Shown: positions 28,301-39,616 of the stretch, piece by piece
How positions within the stretch are numbered: position 1 is the first letter of the stretch
Layout of the letters: every line of letters begins with the position of its first letter
From: Gymnopilus junonius
Lineage: Eukaryota > Basidiomycota > Agaricomycetes > Agaricales > Galerinaceae
Reading direction: 5' to 3'
Assembly (NCBI GenBank): GCA_015501075.1
Contig: JADNYJ010000010.1
Span: 124,001 to 188,000 of the forward strand
Length of the DNA: 64,000 nt
The notes under the pieces: model-generated
The model's database searches: none
What the model saw: the letters and a program-made list of their open reading frames with translations, nothing else
Told to the model about the DNA's origin: nothing
Translations under genes and position numbers: made by a program

Positions 28301-28517
28301 TGGACCCAGCCCGTGGAAAACTATATCGCGACAAGATTCTTCGTGTGGGTGGCAGTCGTGAAGAATTAGATACTCTCAAAGTAAGATTCTTGATACGTTT
28401 TTGTAACTCTCTTCTAAAGAATGTGTCCAGGACTTCCTCGGCCGACCTCCCAACAGTGATGCATTTTTGCAAGAGCTTTTCGGGACTGTACCGGCTGCCA
28501 AAAGCTCCAGTCTGTGA
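25357..28517 (+). CDS. PRD1: M3 family metallopeptidase (saccharolysin/thimet oligopeptidase)
   Basis: Zinc oligopeptidase that degrades short peptides such as freed presequences. Seventeen exons give 757 codons: 25357-25728, 25789-25794, 25862-26113, 26167-26268, 26319-26339, 26388-26519, 26575-26769, 26833-27130, 27183-27269, 27323-27551, 27608-27655, 27709-27801, 27857-27936, 27994-28123, 28182-28219, 28277-28380, 28431-28517. The zinc motif is HEMGH in FFHEMGHVFHGLLS, with the downstream Glu in ARDFVEAPSQMLENW and the substrate loop HITGGYDAGYYGYTYS. Exon 2 is a 6-nt microexon (Val-Phe). Residues 1-75 look like a mitochondrial presequence with a hydrophobic stretch; an in-frame ATG at 25582 would give a cytosolic form. 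Confidence 0.93.
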
Positions 28518-28797
28518 GTTTGCACAAGGTTTTGTAGGATACTAGCTCCAATCAATGCATCGGCCTGATTAACATTGATGGCGGTTCTTTTGGATACACG
28601 TACTGGGATTACTGTAGGATTTTAAATATTGAAAATTTATTAGGCATTAAATAGTGATTGACATTATGTCCTTCAGGTAATGTATGGGAGCCCCCACTTT
28701 GAGAACCATTGTTAAGATATAAAATAATTGAAACGGATAGAATGGATGAGCAGGGAAACATGAACAAGTTTAGTTGATAAAAATGATATCGGGCCTA

Positions 28798-30870
28798 TTA
28801 GCCTGCGACCTTGACAGCGATTGCTTCATCATCATTGTCATTGTCATTGTCATCCTCGTCTTCTGCTTCCTCCGCCCCTTCAGCCTCTTCAGCAACAGCA
28901 ACGTTATCAAACCGACTTGTATCCTTGCGGCTTCCTGGACCACCATCGCGGCGACTATCGTCTTTCGAAATCTCCTCGCGCATATGTTGCACATCCTCAT
29001 CGACCTTGGCAGCCACACGATCGATGCCGGCTTCAGAGAGTGAAACGTGAGCACGGTGGGTGGACAGGTGAGCAGATTTCCTGGGAGGCCGCTTGAGGCG
29101 CCGGCGGGCAACCTGCGAATTCCGACATGAGCATATTTTGCCACTGGCAATACTATAGGAAAATTTATCCAGTCACGCACCATAACGGGTACGGAACATT
29201 TCTACCGGACATATACAAATGTCAGTATCGATGGATAAGTCGCATAGATAGATCCACATACCTGAATCAAATAATGGGAGGTTGAACCAAGCAAAATGCT
29301 GAGTGGGATAAGTAGAGTGCACTGATGACTGGAAATAAAACAAGGCATACCCGTTCAATTGACCTAAACCACGAGAGCCGACAATCAGCATAGTGGGTTC
29401 TACATGGTCTACGATATCTAATGGGTAAATAGAATTAGAGACAACACTTTGTATCAAAGAGAAAACAGAACCTACCGAGAAGCATATGCCTGGAGTTCTT
29501 GGCATGCCATGCTTGACAAGCTATCGTGACATTTAATCTCGTCCGTTGGAGTAGACCTGTCACTTGGCGGACCAGAATATAGGCCAACCCTTGACGCTGT
29601 AGCAGATGTTAAGAGTAAAAGGGCGGCGGAAATTTGTCAAGACCGACCTCTTGCTGGCTTCTGAGTTTTACTGCGCGGTCAGCAGTATTAGGAATCGCTG
29701 GGTCAACTAATGAAATTGGTCAATTTAGCGACGGAAGACAGTAATGACACGCCAACCTTTGGACTCATTCTCTACAACGGTAACAATGAGCATCTCATCG
29801 CCGTCACGAAGGACTGTGCCAATGCCCCATTCTACAGCATATCTACTCTCCTCGCTAAGATCACTTGCAATGACATATGTCCTCTTTCTTCGCTCGCCAA
29901 CTTTACCTTGAGGATCACCTTGAATGAGAGTGATGGTACATCTATCTCTCTGAAAGACGGGCCGAGAAGTGGTGAAAGGCAGAGGATCATGTGTCTTGAC
30001 AGACTTGCGCCTACGAGGGTTTCTCTTCCCTCGCGCATTCGACCCTAAAGCATTGAGAGAACTTGGAAAGTAAGGCTCTGGGGCAATGACTACATTTACA
30101 CCTTCGCCGACTGGGTCGGGATCCTCTATTTCCTGACCAGCAGCTAAAGGGTCCGCAGCAGGAGCCGTGAGGGCATTCTGCTCTGTATTGCGTTCTGTAA
30201 TGGGGTCAAAAGTATCTTCGTCGTCAGTCGAAGACGCGTCAGTTTCGGCATCCGTGTAGACGGCCTCGTCTCCCGAATCTTCATCTGTAAAAGCAGTGCT
30301 CCGCGGGGCAAGTGAAGAAGTAGAGTCCGACAAGTCGACATCCGACTGACTCAAGCGAACAGGTTCCGGGGTGGGAGAGGGCTCGCGATGTCGGAAACGG
30401 CGGAAGGAAAATGGGGACTGCGACCGGGCACGCGACGCGCTGCGCGATGACTCCCGCTCGTCGTCTGGAGGGGCTTGGGAGGCAGACTTGATGCGTTTCA
30501 ACTTGAGCATGGAGCGGCCGCGGTCCTCGGCGACTGTGCTTTCCCTGGTGTTTGTGCGAGAAAGGGAGAGGGAAGACAGGCCGCCCATCATGGAGGAGAA
30601 GGATTTGCCGAAGCCGCCATTCCTGGAGGAGGTGGAGTCTGACAACTTGTGGGACTGCTGAGGCGAGTAGGAACGATGAGGGGCGACCTGAGCGGGCTGC
30701 TGGTCGAATGCCTGTGCAGAGGGCTTTGGAGAGGAAGTGAGTATGGATTTAGAAGCCCAGCGTCTGGGAGAGGGAACAAGGACAAAAGAGGGAGAATCGG
30801 GAGAGTCAGAGTCAGGCTTTGCTCTGGCAGCGCTGCTGGTGGCGGTCGACTTGGATTTGAAGGAGCGCAT
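28798..30870 (-). CDS. Universal stress protein domain protein with long disordered arms
   Basis: Seven exons (29757-30870, 29648-29706, 29476-29596, 29351-29417, 29262-29298, 29181-29201, 28798-29112) give 577 codons in phase. The first 300 or so residues are Ser/Arg/Pro-rich and disordered, with many possible phosphorylation sites. The USP fold follows: RTYVIASDLSEESRYAVEWGIGTV, VTGLLQRTRLNVTIACQAWHA, then the nucleotide-binding loop LIVGSRGLGQLNGILLGSTS and CSVPVMVARRR. The tail is strongly acidic (Asp/Asn/Glu repeats). The USP domain binds ATP or AMP in other organisms; the role in fungi is little known. The start was taken at MRSFKSKS; the frame is open further upstream. Confidence 0.88.
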
Positions 30871-31053
30871 GTTGGGACAGGGGAAGATGTATGTCGGAAA
30901 TAAAAAAAGAACATACCTGGGAGGCCCTGGAGGATTCCCCGAATAGCTGTTGCAACAAATCATCAGTCGTCTCCCACTCTTGGCACAATCCGCGTACGTA
31001 CACTCATGGGAGATGGGGAAAAACACTTGTCATTATGTAATCATATCATACAA

Positions 31054-33860
31054 TTATCTGACTGTTCTAGGCTCCTCCGACTCGGAATTTCGCTCTTCCG
31101 TGTTTTCTTCATACACGCCAGAACCCAGCACAATCTTCGGCCTTCCAGCTAGATCCTCCTCCATTTTCTGGCTCACCATCCGTCCTTCTCTCGCAAGCTC
31201 CCGGTACTTCTCAATCGCTGCATTCGCAAGCGTAAATGACTCGGGTCTGAACAGCTTCACTTCCTCCGGCGTCTTATTTCCAAAGTTCAGACTGTTCCAG
31301 AATTTCTCCGCCTCTTCCAAGGGAACTCCCGATGGCAGAACGAGGGACCGCTTCTTTCTCTGTATAAACTGCTTGTAGTCGTTTCTGATCTCAAAGTCCG
31401 GAAGGGAGACACGTGAAATTTTGTAAGTCACTTTCCCTGCAGCCACATTGTCAGTACATACGTAGACGGGATAATGCAAACTTACATTCGTCATTCGGCA
31501 TCGCTCTCATTGCACTGCTGGCCTTCACAGGCGTCCCATTCAGTTCATGTTCCAGAGTGACAGCCAGCTTGACAATGGGCCTCTCCTCTTCCTCGCCTTC
31601 CCACTCGGCAGGTTGGACGAAGACATCCAGGACTTTGCCTGGCATGCGAGTTTCAAATCCACAAAGGACAGACTACCCCCAAATCAGATAAAGGGGCATT
31701 GTCCAAGCCAGCACAACTCACTTGCTCAGGGAATACTTGTGACGCTTCTTCCAGAGTTGCTTCCAGTAATCTAATCGAATGATTGAAAACCTTGTCACCA
31801 ATTCCTGGCGTAGGTCCAAACAGGCGTTCGTCCATCTCGTCACGAGAAATATACTGGAAACCAAAGATTCGCTCGGTGTTGTGATATGTAACCATCACTC
31901 CGTCCATATTTCCTATCCTCACTTGGAACGTATACTTCAGGAATGCGGAACGAATGAGATCATAGTATTCCCTTTCAAAGCTTTCGAAGATGCCATGTTG
32001 TGATCTAATCAAATAGCCAGCATTTTCCTAGAGAGAACGCGTTGAATTTTTTTTGAACACATAATGAAAACTGACCTCGAAATTTAATATATCCATCCTG
32101 ATTGATACACAAGCACGCGTCTTGATATCAAAAACACCAGTGCCAGGTAGCCTATCATCCTGGCAATCCAACTGCGAGCGCATAACGAACTTGTCTGACT
32201 GGCCAATTGATGAGTGCCACTGTAACGCAAGAAAGAAAAATTTGATACATACTTTAGCAAATCGGAATGCTTCCCTCAACTTAGGTTTCTCGTCATTTTC
32301 AATAGGCGCTGACTCGATTCTCATAAATTGTTTGAATTCTTCCGGACTTTTGGTTAAGAAGTTTTCTAAAAGGGTGCCTAACCATGTTAAAACATTCTTG
32401 TCCGGGTCGTCCCACTCGCAGAGTGCGAGTCAATGGCGTAAATTCCGTCTTTGTAGTTTAGCAAAACCGTTGTAGGCATTCTTTGGCCGGCAGTGAATGC
32501 CGAGGGCTTGAGAAATAGCATAAGGGTCAGATTCCTGTTGGAATTTTTCAAGATCACACGTACCTCGTTTTTAAAATGCTGGCTAAGAATGGTGCAGTCT
32601 GCTTCCTTATATTCCGATAAGAGGAAGTATATATGACTTAACATCCCAGATAATGAAGATGTTGAACCCGCATATTTTTTGTCTTCCTGCTTTGCCAAGG
32701 CGCGCAGGTCCTGAAGGACAAGAACAAAGGTAGTCAAACATTTGAGTGCTGAAGTCAACAAGCCTCATTTACCTCGTCCCGAGAACTCTTGATAAATCCT
32801 GTAAGTCGTTCGAAAGCGAAATCGTTCACTTTGGGTATCCGTTCCAGCCAGGGTGTATAATTGTATACATGAGATCGAGGATCTCGAAGCCAGTGGACTC
32901 CAGGACTATCAGTACCAATGAGACATCCTGGCATTCAAAATATAACATAAAAACATACTTAAACAGAGTGCGGTCCAAATTATGAGCAAGTCTTGCAACA
33001 GGAAGAAGTTCAGTTCGTGGAGCCACATCTGAAAATTGTCAGCAGCGTGAATTGCCGTATCACAGAAATGCCTTACCAATCAGAACATCTTCGCCAGTGG
33101 TCTCGATTGATCCTTCTTTAAAGTTGGAGGTAGGAACTACATGTGGTGGAGGAGAGCGGTAGTCATCCGAGGGCTGTAGTGTGTCGGCGTTCGTCCCATC
33201 TGCTGTACTCCGTTTAAAAACCATACGCAAAATGATGTGCTGGAAGATATACTCACTTGACCAAGGTTCCCCTTGCCAATGTTCTGGGATGAGTTGGGAG
33301 TCAAAAGTTAAGGCATCCTATGACATGAAACAGATCAGATAACATAGAATGTACAATATAGATGTCAAATCTCACCCTTTAGATGATTTTTGTGGACCTC
33401 TAAACTTTTCTTTTCGTGTGCTGTCCTTATGTGAAAATGCATGAGCTTTCTCTTTCGCGGCTGCCGCCTTTCGACGCCTCTTTTTTCGACGTTCTCGCAT
33501 GGATTTTGTTTCAGACTTTGATGACTCTTTTCCTTCTGCAGCTTCAGCACTGACTGGAGCGGAAGAGTCGCTCCTGTCATCCTTGAGCTTCCCTTTACTC
33601 TTAGGCCACGCGTCATACGTGGGAGGCAAGTCAGGCTTTGGCGGAAGAGTTTCTTGTCGGGATGGTTGGAGCAGGTCCTCAGGTGAATTCAGAGTGGAAT
33701 TGCCCTCTGGGGGCGCGTCAGTCGAATACAGCGCCTTATTTCGTATCGAGAAGGACCAAAGACCAGTCGCTACTCTGGCGGAGGAGCATTCGCCCAAGAG
33801 AAATCGTCCGACATGTCTTGAAGAAGTAGCCAGGCGCGATGAAGAGGTCCAGACATTCAT
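31054..33860 (-). CDS. PET127: Pet127 mitochondrial RNA-processing protein, with two frame breaks
   Basis: Inner-membrane-associated matrix protein needed in yeast for 5' trimming and turnover of mitochondrial RNA. Exons 33376-33860, 33257-33317, 33077-33202, 32959-33028, 32773-32905, 32564-32710, 32253-32506, 32076-32219, 31722-32027, 31486-31672, 31054-31436, about 774 codons. An Arg/Ser-rich presequence is followed by a Lys/Arg-rich arm, then the Pet127 core: GVHWLRDPRSHVYNYTPWL, GQRMPTTVLLNYKDGIYAID, RSQLDCQDDRLPGTGVFDIK, SQHGIFESFEREYYDL, MPGKVLDVFVQPAEW. The frame needs one extra base at the end of exon 1 (C3 run 33375-33377) and another at 32411-32413 (C3), next to a 7-bp hairpin. CACGTG at 33963-33968 lies 103 bp upstream of the start. 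Confidence 0.87.
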
Positions 33861-34457
33861 TGCAGACAGGCAGAGTGTTTTCGCCACAACTCAAGTTGAA
33901 GTGACAGAGACTTTTTGAAACGCTTTTCAAAAAAATAATGCCCGTGACCTCAACGTTTTGGCCACGTGGTCACAAATGGCCTCGCCGCCTTGGTCCTTGA
34001 TTCTCGAGTTGGCTACATAACATATCGTTCCATAAAATCAAAAAACGGACCCATCTGCTACTCAGTTGTACGGTATTAACAGTGACGCTATCAGGAGACC
34101 CAGGAGGTGGCAACAAATTCTTCTGAACTTCTGAACTTCTAGAATGATTTCTATAACAGTAGAAAAGTATGTAACGCTATAAGTATGGAACAGTGCAACA
34201 AATATATATGATATGATAATGCTAGGAAGAGAACGTATGATGTAATTACTCTACAATGAAAGGGAGGGAACGGAGATGTGTGGCTGCAAGTTATCATAAT
34301 AAGAAAGAAAAGCGAAGGAGACAAGATTCCTCCGAAGTGTAACCTTCTGATTGATGGTTTGCATGATGCCAGTGATCCTCTATTATGGATTCGGTGCACT
34401 GTGCCCTGATATTCTGGGGTCTTCCATTGCCATATTCAGTCTCTGGAAAGGATGGAA
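33861..34457. other. PET127 promoter and 3' region of the expansin-like gene
   Basis: AT-rich spacer with CACGTG at 33963-33968. No gene, RNA or repeat recognised. Confidence 0.4.
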
Positions 34458-35391
34458 TTAACTGGAACCAGAGGCAGTGGTTTCATTTAAGGCAGCCAAA
34501 GCCAGAGGTATTGTGCTCATTTGGATATATGCGAGATACAGTTGTCGGATGTTGCTGACAGGAGGTGAATCAACAACACTCGTCCGGCCGCTGCAGTAGA
34601 CGACGTAGCAGATTGAGACGTCGTAATAGCAACAGAGCTGGAAGACGTGACGGAATGGGTCGAGCTGTGCGATGTGGTTGTATGTGTCGGAGTTGCTGTG
34701 GTTGACGGCGGAGGAGTCGTGTGGTGCGTAGTGGGCTTTGGTGATGGTGTAGGTGAAGGCGCCGGCGCTGCACCTGCCCCAAAGACCCATGACCCTGTCA
34801 AAACACCGACCGATTCCGGAGCAAAGAAATCGAAGAGGCTACTAGAAAAGTCAAGACCAGCGAATGGACATCCCGGGCACTAAGAACGAATATTATAGAA
34901 TGGAAGATGAGCGAGAATGAGGGACCAACCTCATCGACAATTTGAGCAGAAGTACTTTTGCTTCCGACGGTGATGGTAATGGTGTCAAAGCAGTGAGTGC
35001 CACCCGCATATTGCTACAGATACCTTGTCAGCGGCTGCTCGCCCGGGACATATCAGGCAGGAATTGACATACAGCAGAGTTCAAAGCCACAACCTGAAAA
35101 TTTCATTCAGAAATTGAGCCACCCCTGACACGAAAGGAAACTCACAAAATCACTGGGAACATTGTTCTTTCCACAAGCGCCAAGTCCTACAGCGAAAAAG
35201 GTGAACCTGGCCCCATCGAAGCGTCGTTCCAAAGTTCTTGACGTGACATTCACCTCGACAGCGGTGTCCTTCGCATCTGCATGGACAGTCTGGTGTCTTC
35301 TCAGTGGTCGTGCATGAGGTGCTGCAGCACTGGTGACACCAAGCAGAAGAGACAGGGCAGAAAGAGACAGGGCGAAGACGTTAGAACGCAT
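34458..35391 (-). CDS. Secreted expansin-like (double-psi beta-barrel) protein with Ser/Thr-rich tail
   Basis: Exons 35146-35391, 35073-35093, 34930-35013 and 34458-34879. A signal peptide (ALSLSALSLLLGVTSAAA) precedes a pro-like basic segment and then a barwin/RlpA-type barrel: FFAVGLGACGKNN, VVALNSAQYAGGTHC, VDECPGCPFAGLDFS and FAPESVGVL. The catalytic-type Asp of the DECPGC motif is present, but expansins act non-enzymatically on walls. A Pro/Thr/Ser-rich linker follows. The tail frame must change before the final segment (SNIRQLYLAYIQM to stop at 34458): either a 56-nt intron with weak donor GTCTTC, or one missing base near 34585-34592; otherwise the frame stops at 34517. Likely wall or extracellular role. 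Confidence 0.85.
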
Positions 35392-36404
35392 GGTTGTGGT
35401 GATTAATTGTAAAAGTTTGGAAATTTCTTCGTGGTCGAGGGTGTGTGCGGAGAGGAAAATTGAGAGGAAAGTCAGAAAGAAAGGATGAGAAAATAAAGAG
35501 CGACTGCAGGTAACAAAGAAGTCTTCGGATAGAAAACAGGTGGTGTGCGCGTGGAGAAGGTGAGGAAGAGGGCCGCGGGCCACCGCTGCATTTTATAAAG
35601 ACCGTCGATCCTGACGTCCCCCAAAAATTCTAAAAATAGACATTTGACCTCAGGTACGCCTTCATCCTGTCCATTAACCTGGCAACACCCGTCACCCACA
35701 AAGTGTTCTTTGCTTTACTTTGGTACTAGGACAACCGTCAGATGGCCGACTATTGTCGACCGTACCATCAGCGCGCAGAGTCAGTACAGGTATTGTCTTG
35801 TCAATGCTTGATGAACAATGAGAGGCGACAAAAAAAAGAATCGGTTGGGCTTGCTTGTGCTGCATTATTGTATGATAAAGTATCATATTATTGCATGATG
35901 AATTCCAGAAAGGGCTTCAGTAAACACGGAACGTGCCATGTTTGACCAGAACGACACACATATCGAGGGCTCATGGATATAAAGGGTCTTTAAATTTGAA
36001 TAAAAATTTCAAATGCCGATTTAGCTGCGGAGGAATCTTGCAGCAGAATCAACATTTTAAGTTTTTGATTTAAATTTAAAGGGCCTTTGAAGGTATAAGG
36101 TCCCGGTGTGACAGTTGTAAAGCAACGTATGCAGGTGATTTGTCGGCTTTTGTCGGCTGCGCAATCATTTCATTTCTTGTAAACATCATCTGTGACGCAG
36201 GGCGAAGCGCTCGAACATTTGCCAGTCAAGCGCTAGATACGCTGTGGAGTGGCAAGGATCAGAACTCCAGACTACTTCAGGGTGATACAGCTGCCGAAAA
36301 GGATGCCATAAGACTTTTCCCCAATTTTGATCAGGTAAAGGCTTGTTGATTGAGGGCCGCGTCCGCTCTGGCCCGTGCTGAGGAATAACATTCTGTTGTC
36401 CCAG
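35392..36404. other. Gene-free stretch with an AT-rich inverted repeat
   Basis: It contains the promoter of the expansin-like gene and the 3' side of cyclin L. The only structure seen is the inverted repeat around 35980-36097. Confidence 0.45.
35978..36097. repeat. Imperfect AT-rich inverted repeat, possible short hairpin element
   Basis: Left arm near 35978-36010 (AAAGGGTCTTTAAATTTGAA) and right arm near 36066-36097 (TTTAAATTTAAAGGGCCTTT) are imperfect reverse complements over about 28 bp, around a 55-60 bp centre that itself has a GCTGC/GCAGC stem. The size resembles a tiny MITE or a structured RNA; no coding potential. Other copies would have to be sought in the genome. Confidence 0.5.
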
Positions 36405-37451
36405 TCAAGTCGAGGAAGCCGTATTATTTTCATCCAACCATTTCCGTACTTCTTTCTTCGTCACCATTCCATACAGCCTTTTCTTCTCCTCCTCCGACCT
36501 CTCTCTGTAAAGACGCATAATATATCCGCTTACGCTCCAAACGTCTTCCCAGTCTGCATCAAAGAGTTCCCACCATGACAAAGGGGACTTCTCAGGAAGA
36601 GGAACTTGCAGATACCTTGCGGTCAACAAGATGGAGGCGCAGATGATGGTTGGTATCTGGTACAACGCGTATACAGGTGTTTGCAGCTGTTGTGATAGAA
36701 GCCGTTTGGTCAGGATTGCCGTAGTCAAACAATCAACAGAAGACGTAAGATCCTTACGCGTCATTTAAGTAGCCCCATGCACGGGTAGAAAATTCCGTAT
36801 TTTTCTCCAAGCCCAGAAGCCGCAGGTAGTTAATGAGGGATCCATAGGGAAGCACAACGTATACGTTGAACCCCAGTCTTTTCAGAATTTGCATTTCAGC
36901 GACAACCAGTGCCTCTTTGAGGTCGTAGAATGTCGAGCCAAAATAGGACATGGGATGATACTGGAATTCCTGGTCGGCTTTCGAACTAGAATTGTGTGCC
37001 GCTCGCTGGAGGAGAAGGTCGTAGACATTTATGAGATCGCGCATGCGCAAGGGACATTCTTCAAGCTTTGAAGCTAGATATAGTGCTCCCATTCCGATAT
37101 CCTGGATAAGAGTTTAGCAAACGAGGGTCGGTTTCGGCCAAGACAGTTAAGAGGGGCAGACTCACCCCGACTCCAAATTGCTTTAAAGATGTAACATACC
37201 AAAACCGCTGAAAGAGGATTTGTGCAGCGGCTACTGCGACCTGTTTCCTTTGAAAACACCCTTTGGTCAGAGCAGCGAAACAAAGCGTGGTAATAGCATT
37301 CTCACTGCTTCAGCAAGATGCCAGCCTGGTGTATCAATTTGCACCCGTAAGCCCTCAAATCTTCTTCCAATTCCGGTGGAATTCCATCTTCTTTTGAAGG
37401 GGTTTTCTCGATTTGTGCGAGACTGGCTAATGGGTAGAGAATAGAGGTCAT
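36405..37451 (-). CDS. Cyclin L-type transcription/splicing cyclin
   Basis: Partner of a CDK11-like kinase acting on transcription and splicing in the nucleus. Exons 37306-37451, 37166-37247, 36758-37101 and 36405-36686, about 284 codons. Marks of the first cyclin box: KTPSKEDGIPPELEEDLRAYG, CKLIHQAGILLKQKQVAVA, QILFQRFWYV and GMGALYLASKLEECPLRMRD. Second box: MQILKRLGFNVYVVLPYGSL, then TPVYALYQIPTIICASILL. The junction of exons 3 and 4 is one base short in phase (NDA, then LQTPVY): one base is missing, or a poor GC donor is used. No RS domain follows, unlike animal cyclin L. Divergent from ARL8, 169 bp apart, with ACGCGT at 37492-37497. Confidence 0.86.
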
Positions 37452-37620
37452 AGGTGATGAAAGATTCAAAGAAAGATCGAAGGCCCGCGCAACGCGTCCA
37501 CCAATCACAGACGCCAGCATCTCGGGCCGCCAGGCCTGTTTCCATTTCTGGAGACAGTCCGCAGCGACGCGGCTTCATCCTTCGGTTATTGGCAAGCTAC
37601 TCTACCCTATCGCGTCCACT

Positions 37621-38749
37621 ATGCCAGGCTTTTTTGCCTCAGTATTTCAATGGATTAGTGGGTTTGTATGCTGCAAGCTTCGTTCAGTCTTTGCTACCTA
37701 ACACGCGAGCACAGACTATTCTTTTCAAAACAAGCTGAAATTGCTGTAGTTGGTTTACAGGCGAGTACTAGTAGTGTCATAGCATTTGCAAGGCTTAAGC
37801 TGAAATATTGAAAAAGGCCTCTGGAAAGACGTCCTTCGTCAACGTGATTACTTCTGGACAAGTGCGCACTTGGCAGTACCGCGACGCTCTGGTCATGGCT
37901 GACATTGGATTTACATCAGTGGAGCGAAGACGTCGTACCTACCGTTGCCTTTAATTTCCGCAAAATAAGGAAAGGGAATGTAACGATGAAAATATGGGAT
38001 GTTGCTGGTAAGGTTCTAACATTTGCCTGTGCTCTTTTTACCACTCTTATTTATGCTGCTCAGGTCAGCCAAAGTTCCGCTCGATGTGGGAACGATATTG
38101 CAATGGCGTGGATGCTATCGTGTAGGAATTCTGCTCTCTTTGCCGAAATGAGCTCAGACTCTCTCTAGCTTTGTCGTAGATTCTTTAGACGTGAGTCTAT
38201 CGAAATATCTAAACTTAATTACAGCTGACCTCCATGCAGCACGATAAATTCAATACAGCTCGTTTTGAACTCCATCAACTCTTGAGCCAGCCGACACTCT
38301 CAGGTGTACCATTGCTAGTGGTGTGTGAACGTTGTGGGAGCCATTCCTTTTCGTCTAATTTCCCATTCAGCTAGGAAATAAGAATGATCTCGCAGGCCAT
38401 GCTTCTGTCAAAGAACTGATTAAGGGCCTGTAAGTTGACAAAAGAGCTCGCACCAGTTTCCATCTTTGCTGACGTCCACCCAGGCAACTAGACAAAATTT
38501 CAGACCGACCTGTGTCTGTAGGTTAAGATTGCTTTTCATACCAAACCCTCTAACATGGATTTGCATAGTGTTATTCGGTATGGAAAAGCTCAGATCCTCT
38601 AATGTGCTGTTCCTCTCACATTCCAACAGTGTTCCATGAAGAGCCAACACAATCTGTGCGTTTGTCGTGAATCTTATATGGTTTCCCCCTATTCATATCC
38701 ACTACACAGCGATATTGTACTTCAGTGGTTAGCAGGCCGCAGCCACTAG
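37621..38749 (+). CDS. ARL8: Arf-like small GTPase Arl8
   Basis: GTPase of lysosome/vacuole and endosome membranes that links them to motors and tethers. Twelve exons in phase: 37621-37661, 37715-37760, 37817-37861, 37920-38007, 38064-38121, 38168-38189, 38240-38320, 38371-38429, 38484-38517, 38569-38577, 38630-38655, 38710-38749; 182 codons. P-loop GLQASGKTS, switch [21 protein letters not shown], switch [19 protein letters not shown], base-binding NKND in [11 protein letters not shown], and the Arl8 ending [13 protein letters not shown]. It lacks the Gly2 myristoylation site, as Arl8 does. Intron 2 begins with GC (GCGAGT, 37761), and exon 10 is only 9 nt (Cys-Tyr-Ser). Confidence 0.94.
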
Positions 38750-39120
38750 ATTCTTTCTGTCATGGTTCTGACAATCTCGAGAGAGTCATCAACTTTTACA
38801 CTTTCCAGGGTTTTAACTGGATTGGAGATTGGGTAGTATATCTATTGGTGCTTATTAGACCTTGTAAATGTAGGATAGGAACTGTAATATACCTTGAATT
38901 TTTGGACGCTTGTTTAGAGTAAGCCCTGCATATCTTACCAACAAAGTCCATCCCTGAGTAAACTATATGGAGGACCTTGTCCATGAGTTGGACGAAATCA
39001 AAACTGCTTAATGAAAAGATTTTCATGACCAGTCGCTTTCCCGTCAACGTCGACAGAGTAGAAGGACCATCCGACGTCGGAAGAAGACCTCAGGCAGAAC
39101 ACATGATTGATAGAACAAAG
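38750..39120. other. Convergent spacer between ARL8 and the SCOC-like gene
   Basis: A 371-bp 3'-to-3' spacer; AT-rich, no gene or repeat recognised. Confidence 0.35.
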
Positions 39121-39494
39121 TCAACGTCTCTTTGCCATTTGAACCGTCAAATTATCAATATACATCTGCAGAGTTTCATTCCCTGACACCAGTTTATCGA
39201 CCTCTTTCTGCACTGTCTGTGCTTTCGCTAACATAGCTATATGATGATGTTCGTTCTTAGTCACTCCATTGGTACGAAATAAACTTCACCTTTGAGATCC
39301 TCTTGAGCGGCCAGAATTTCCCTGAAAGTAAATGAGATATTCAATACTGAATTCAAGAGGCAACAGAAGGATACTAACTTGATAACTTGCTCCTTGCGAA
39401 GTGAGTCCCTCAAGACTCCAAGATCACCTCCTTCTTGCGGTGAAGCAACCCCCCAAGGAGGGCGTTCATCAAGGGAATAATCGTCGTATTGCAT
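39121..39494 (-). CDS. Short coiled-coil protein of the SCOC family
   Basis: Exons 39379-39494, 39290-39321 and 39121-39236 give 87 codons with matching phases. The second half is a heptad coiled coil ending in NETLQMYIDNLTVQMAKRR, the hallmark of SCOC proteins, which in animals bind Arl1-type GTPases at the Golgi and act in autophagy. The first half is acidic and disordered. It sits beside ARL8 (convergent), which may be chance, and is divergent from RPN13 with 122 bp between start codons. Confidence 0.85.
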
Positions 39495-39616
39495 GTGGTA
39501 AAAGGACTAAGGGCCCGATTACAACACTAGATCAGGCGGACTTTCAATTCAAAGGTCACGTACAGCACTGACGCGTCGCGGTAGTACACTTGGCCTCCAA
39601 ACCAAGTTCCAACGAC

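Noticed and set aside
28811..29096. Plus-strand Ser- and Leu-rich frames
   Set aside because: Antisense shadows of the acidic tail of the USP protein.
32507..32563. A 29-nt intron plus frame break in PET127 after HFKNE
   Set aside because: A 57-nt intron ending at CTCAAG joins NE directly to PSAFTAGQRMP in frame, so the short intron is not needed.
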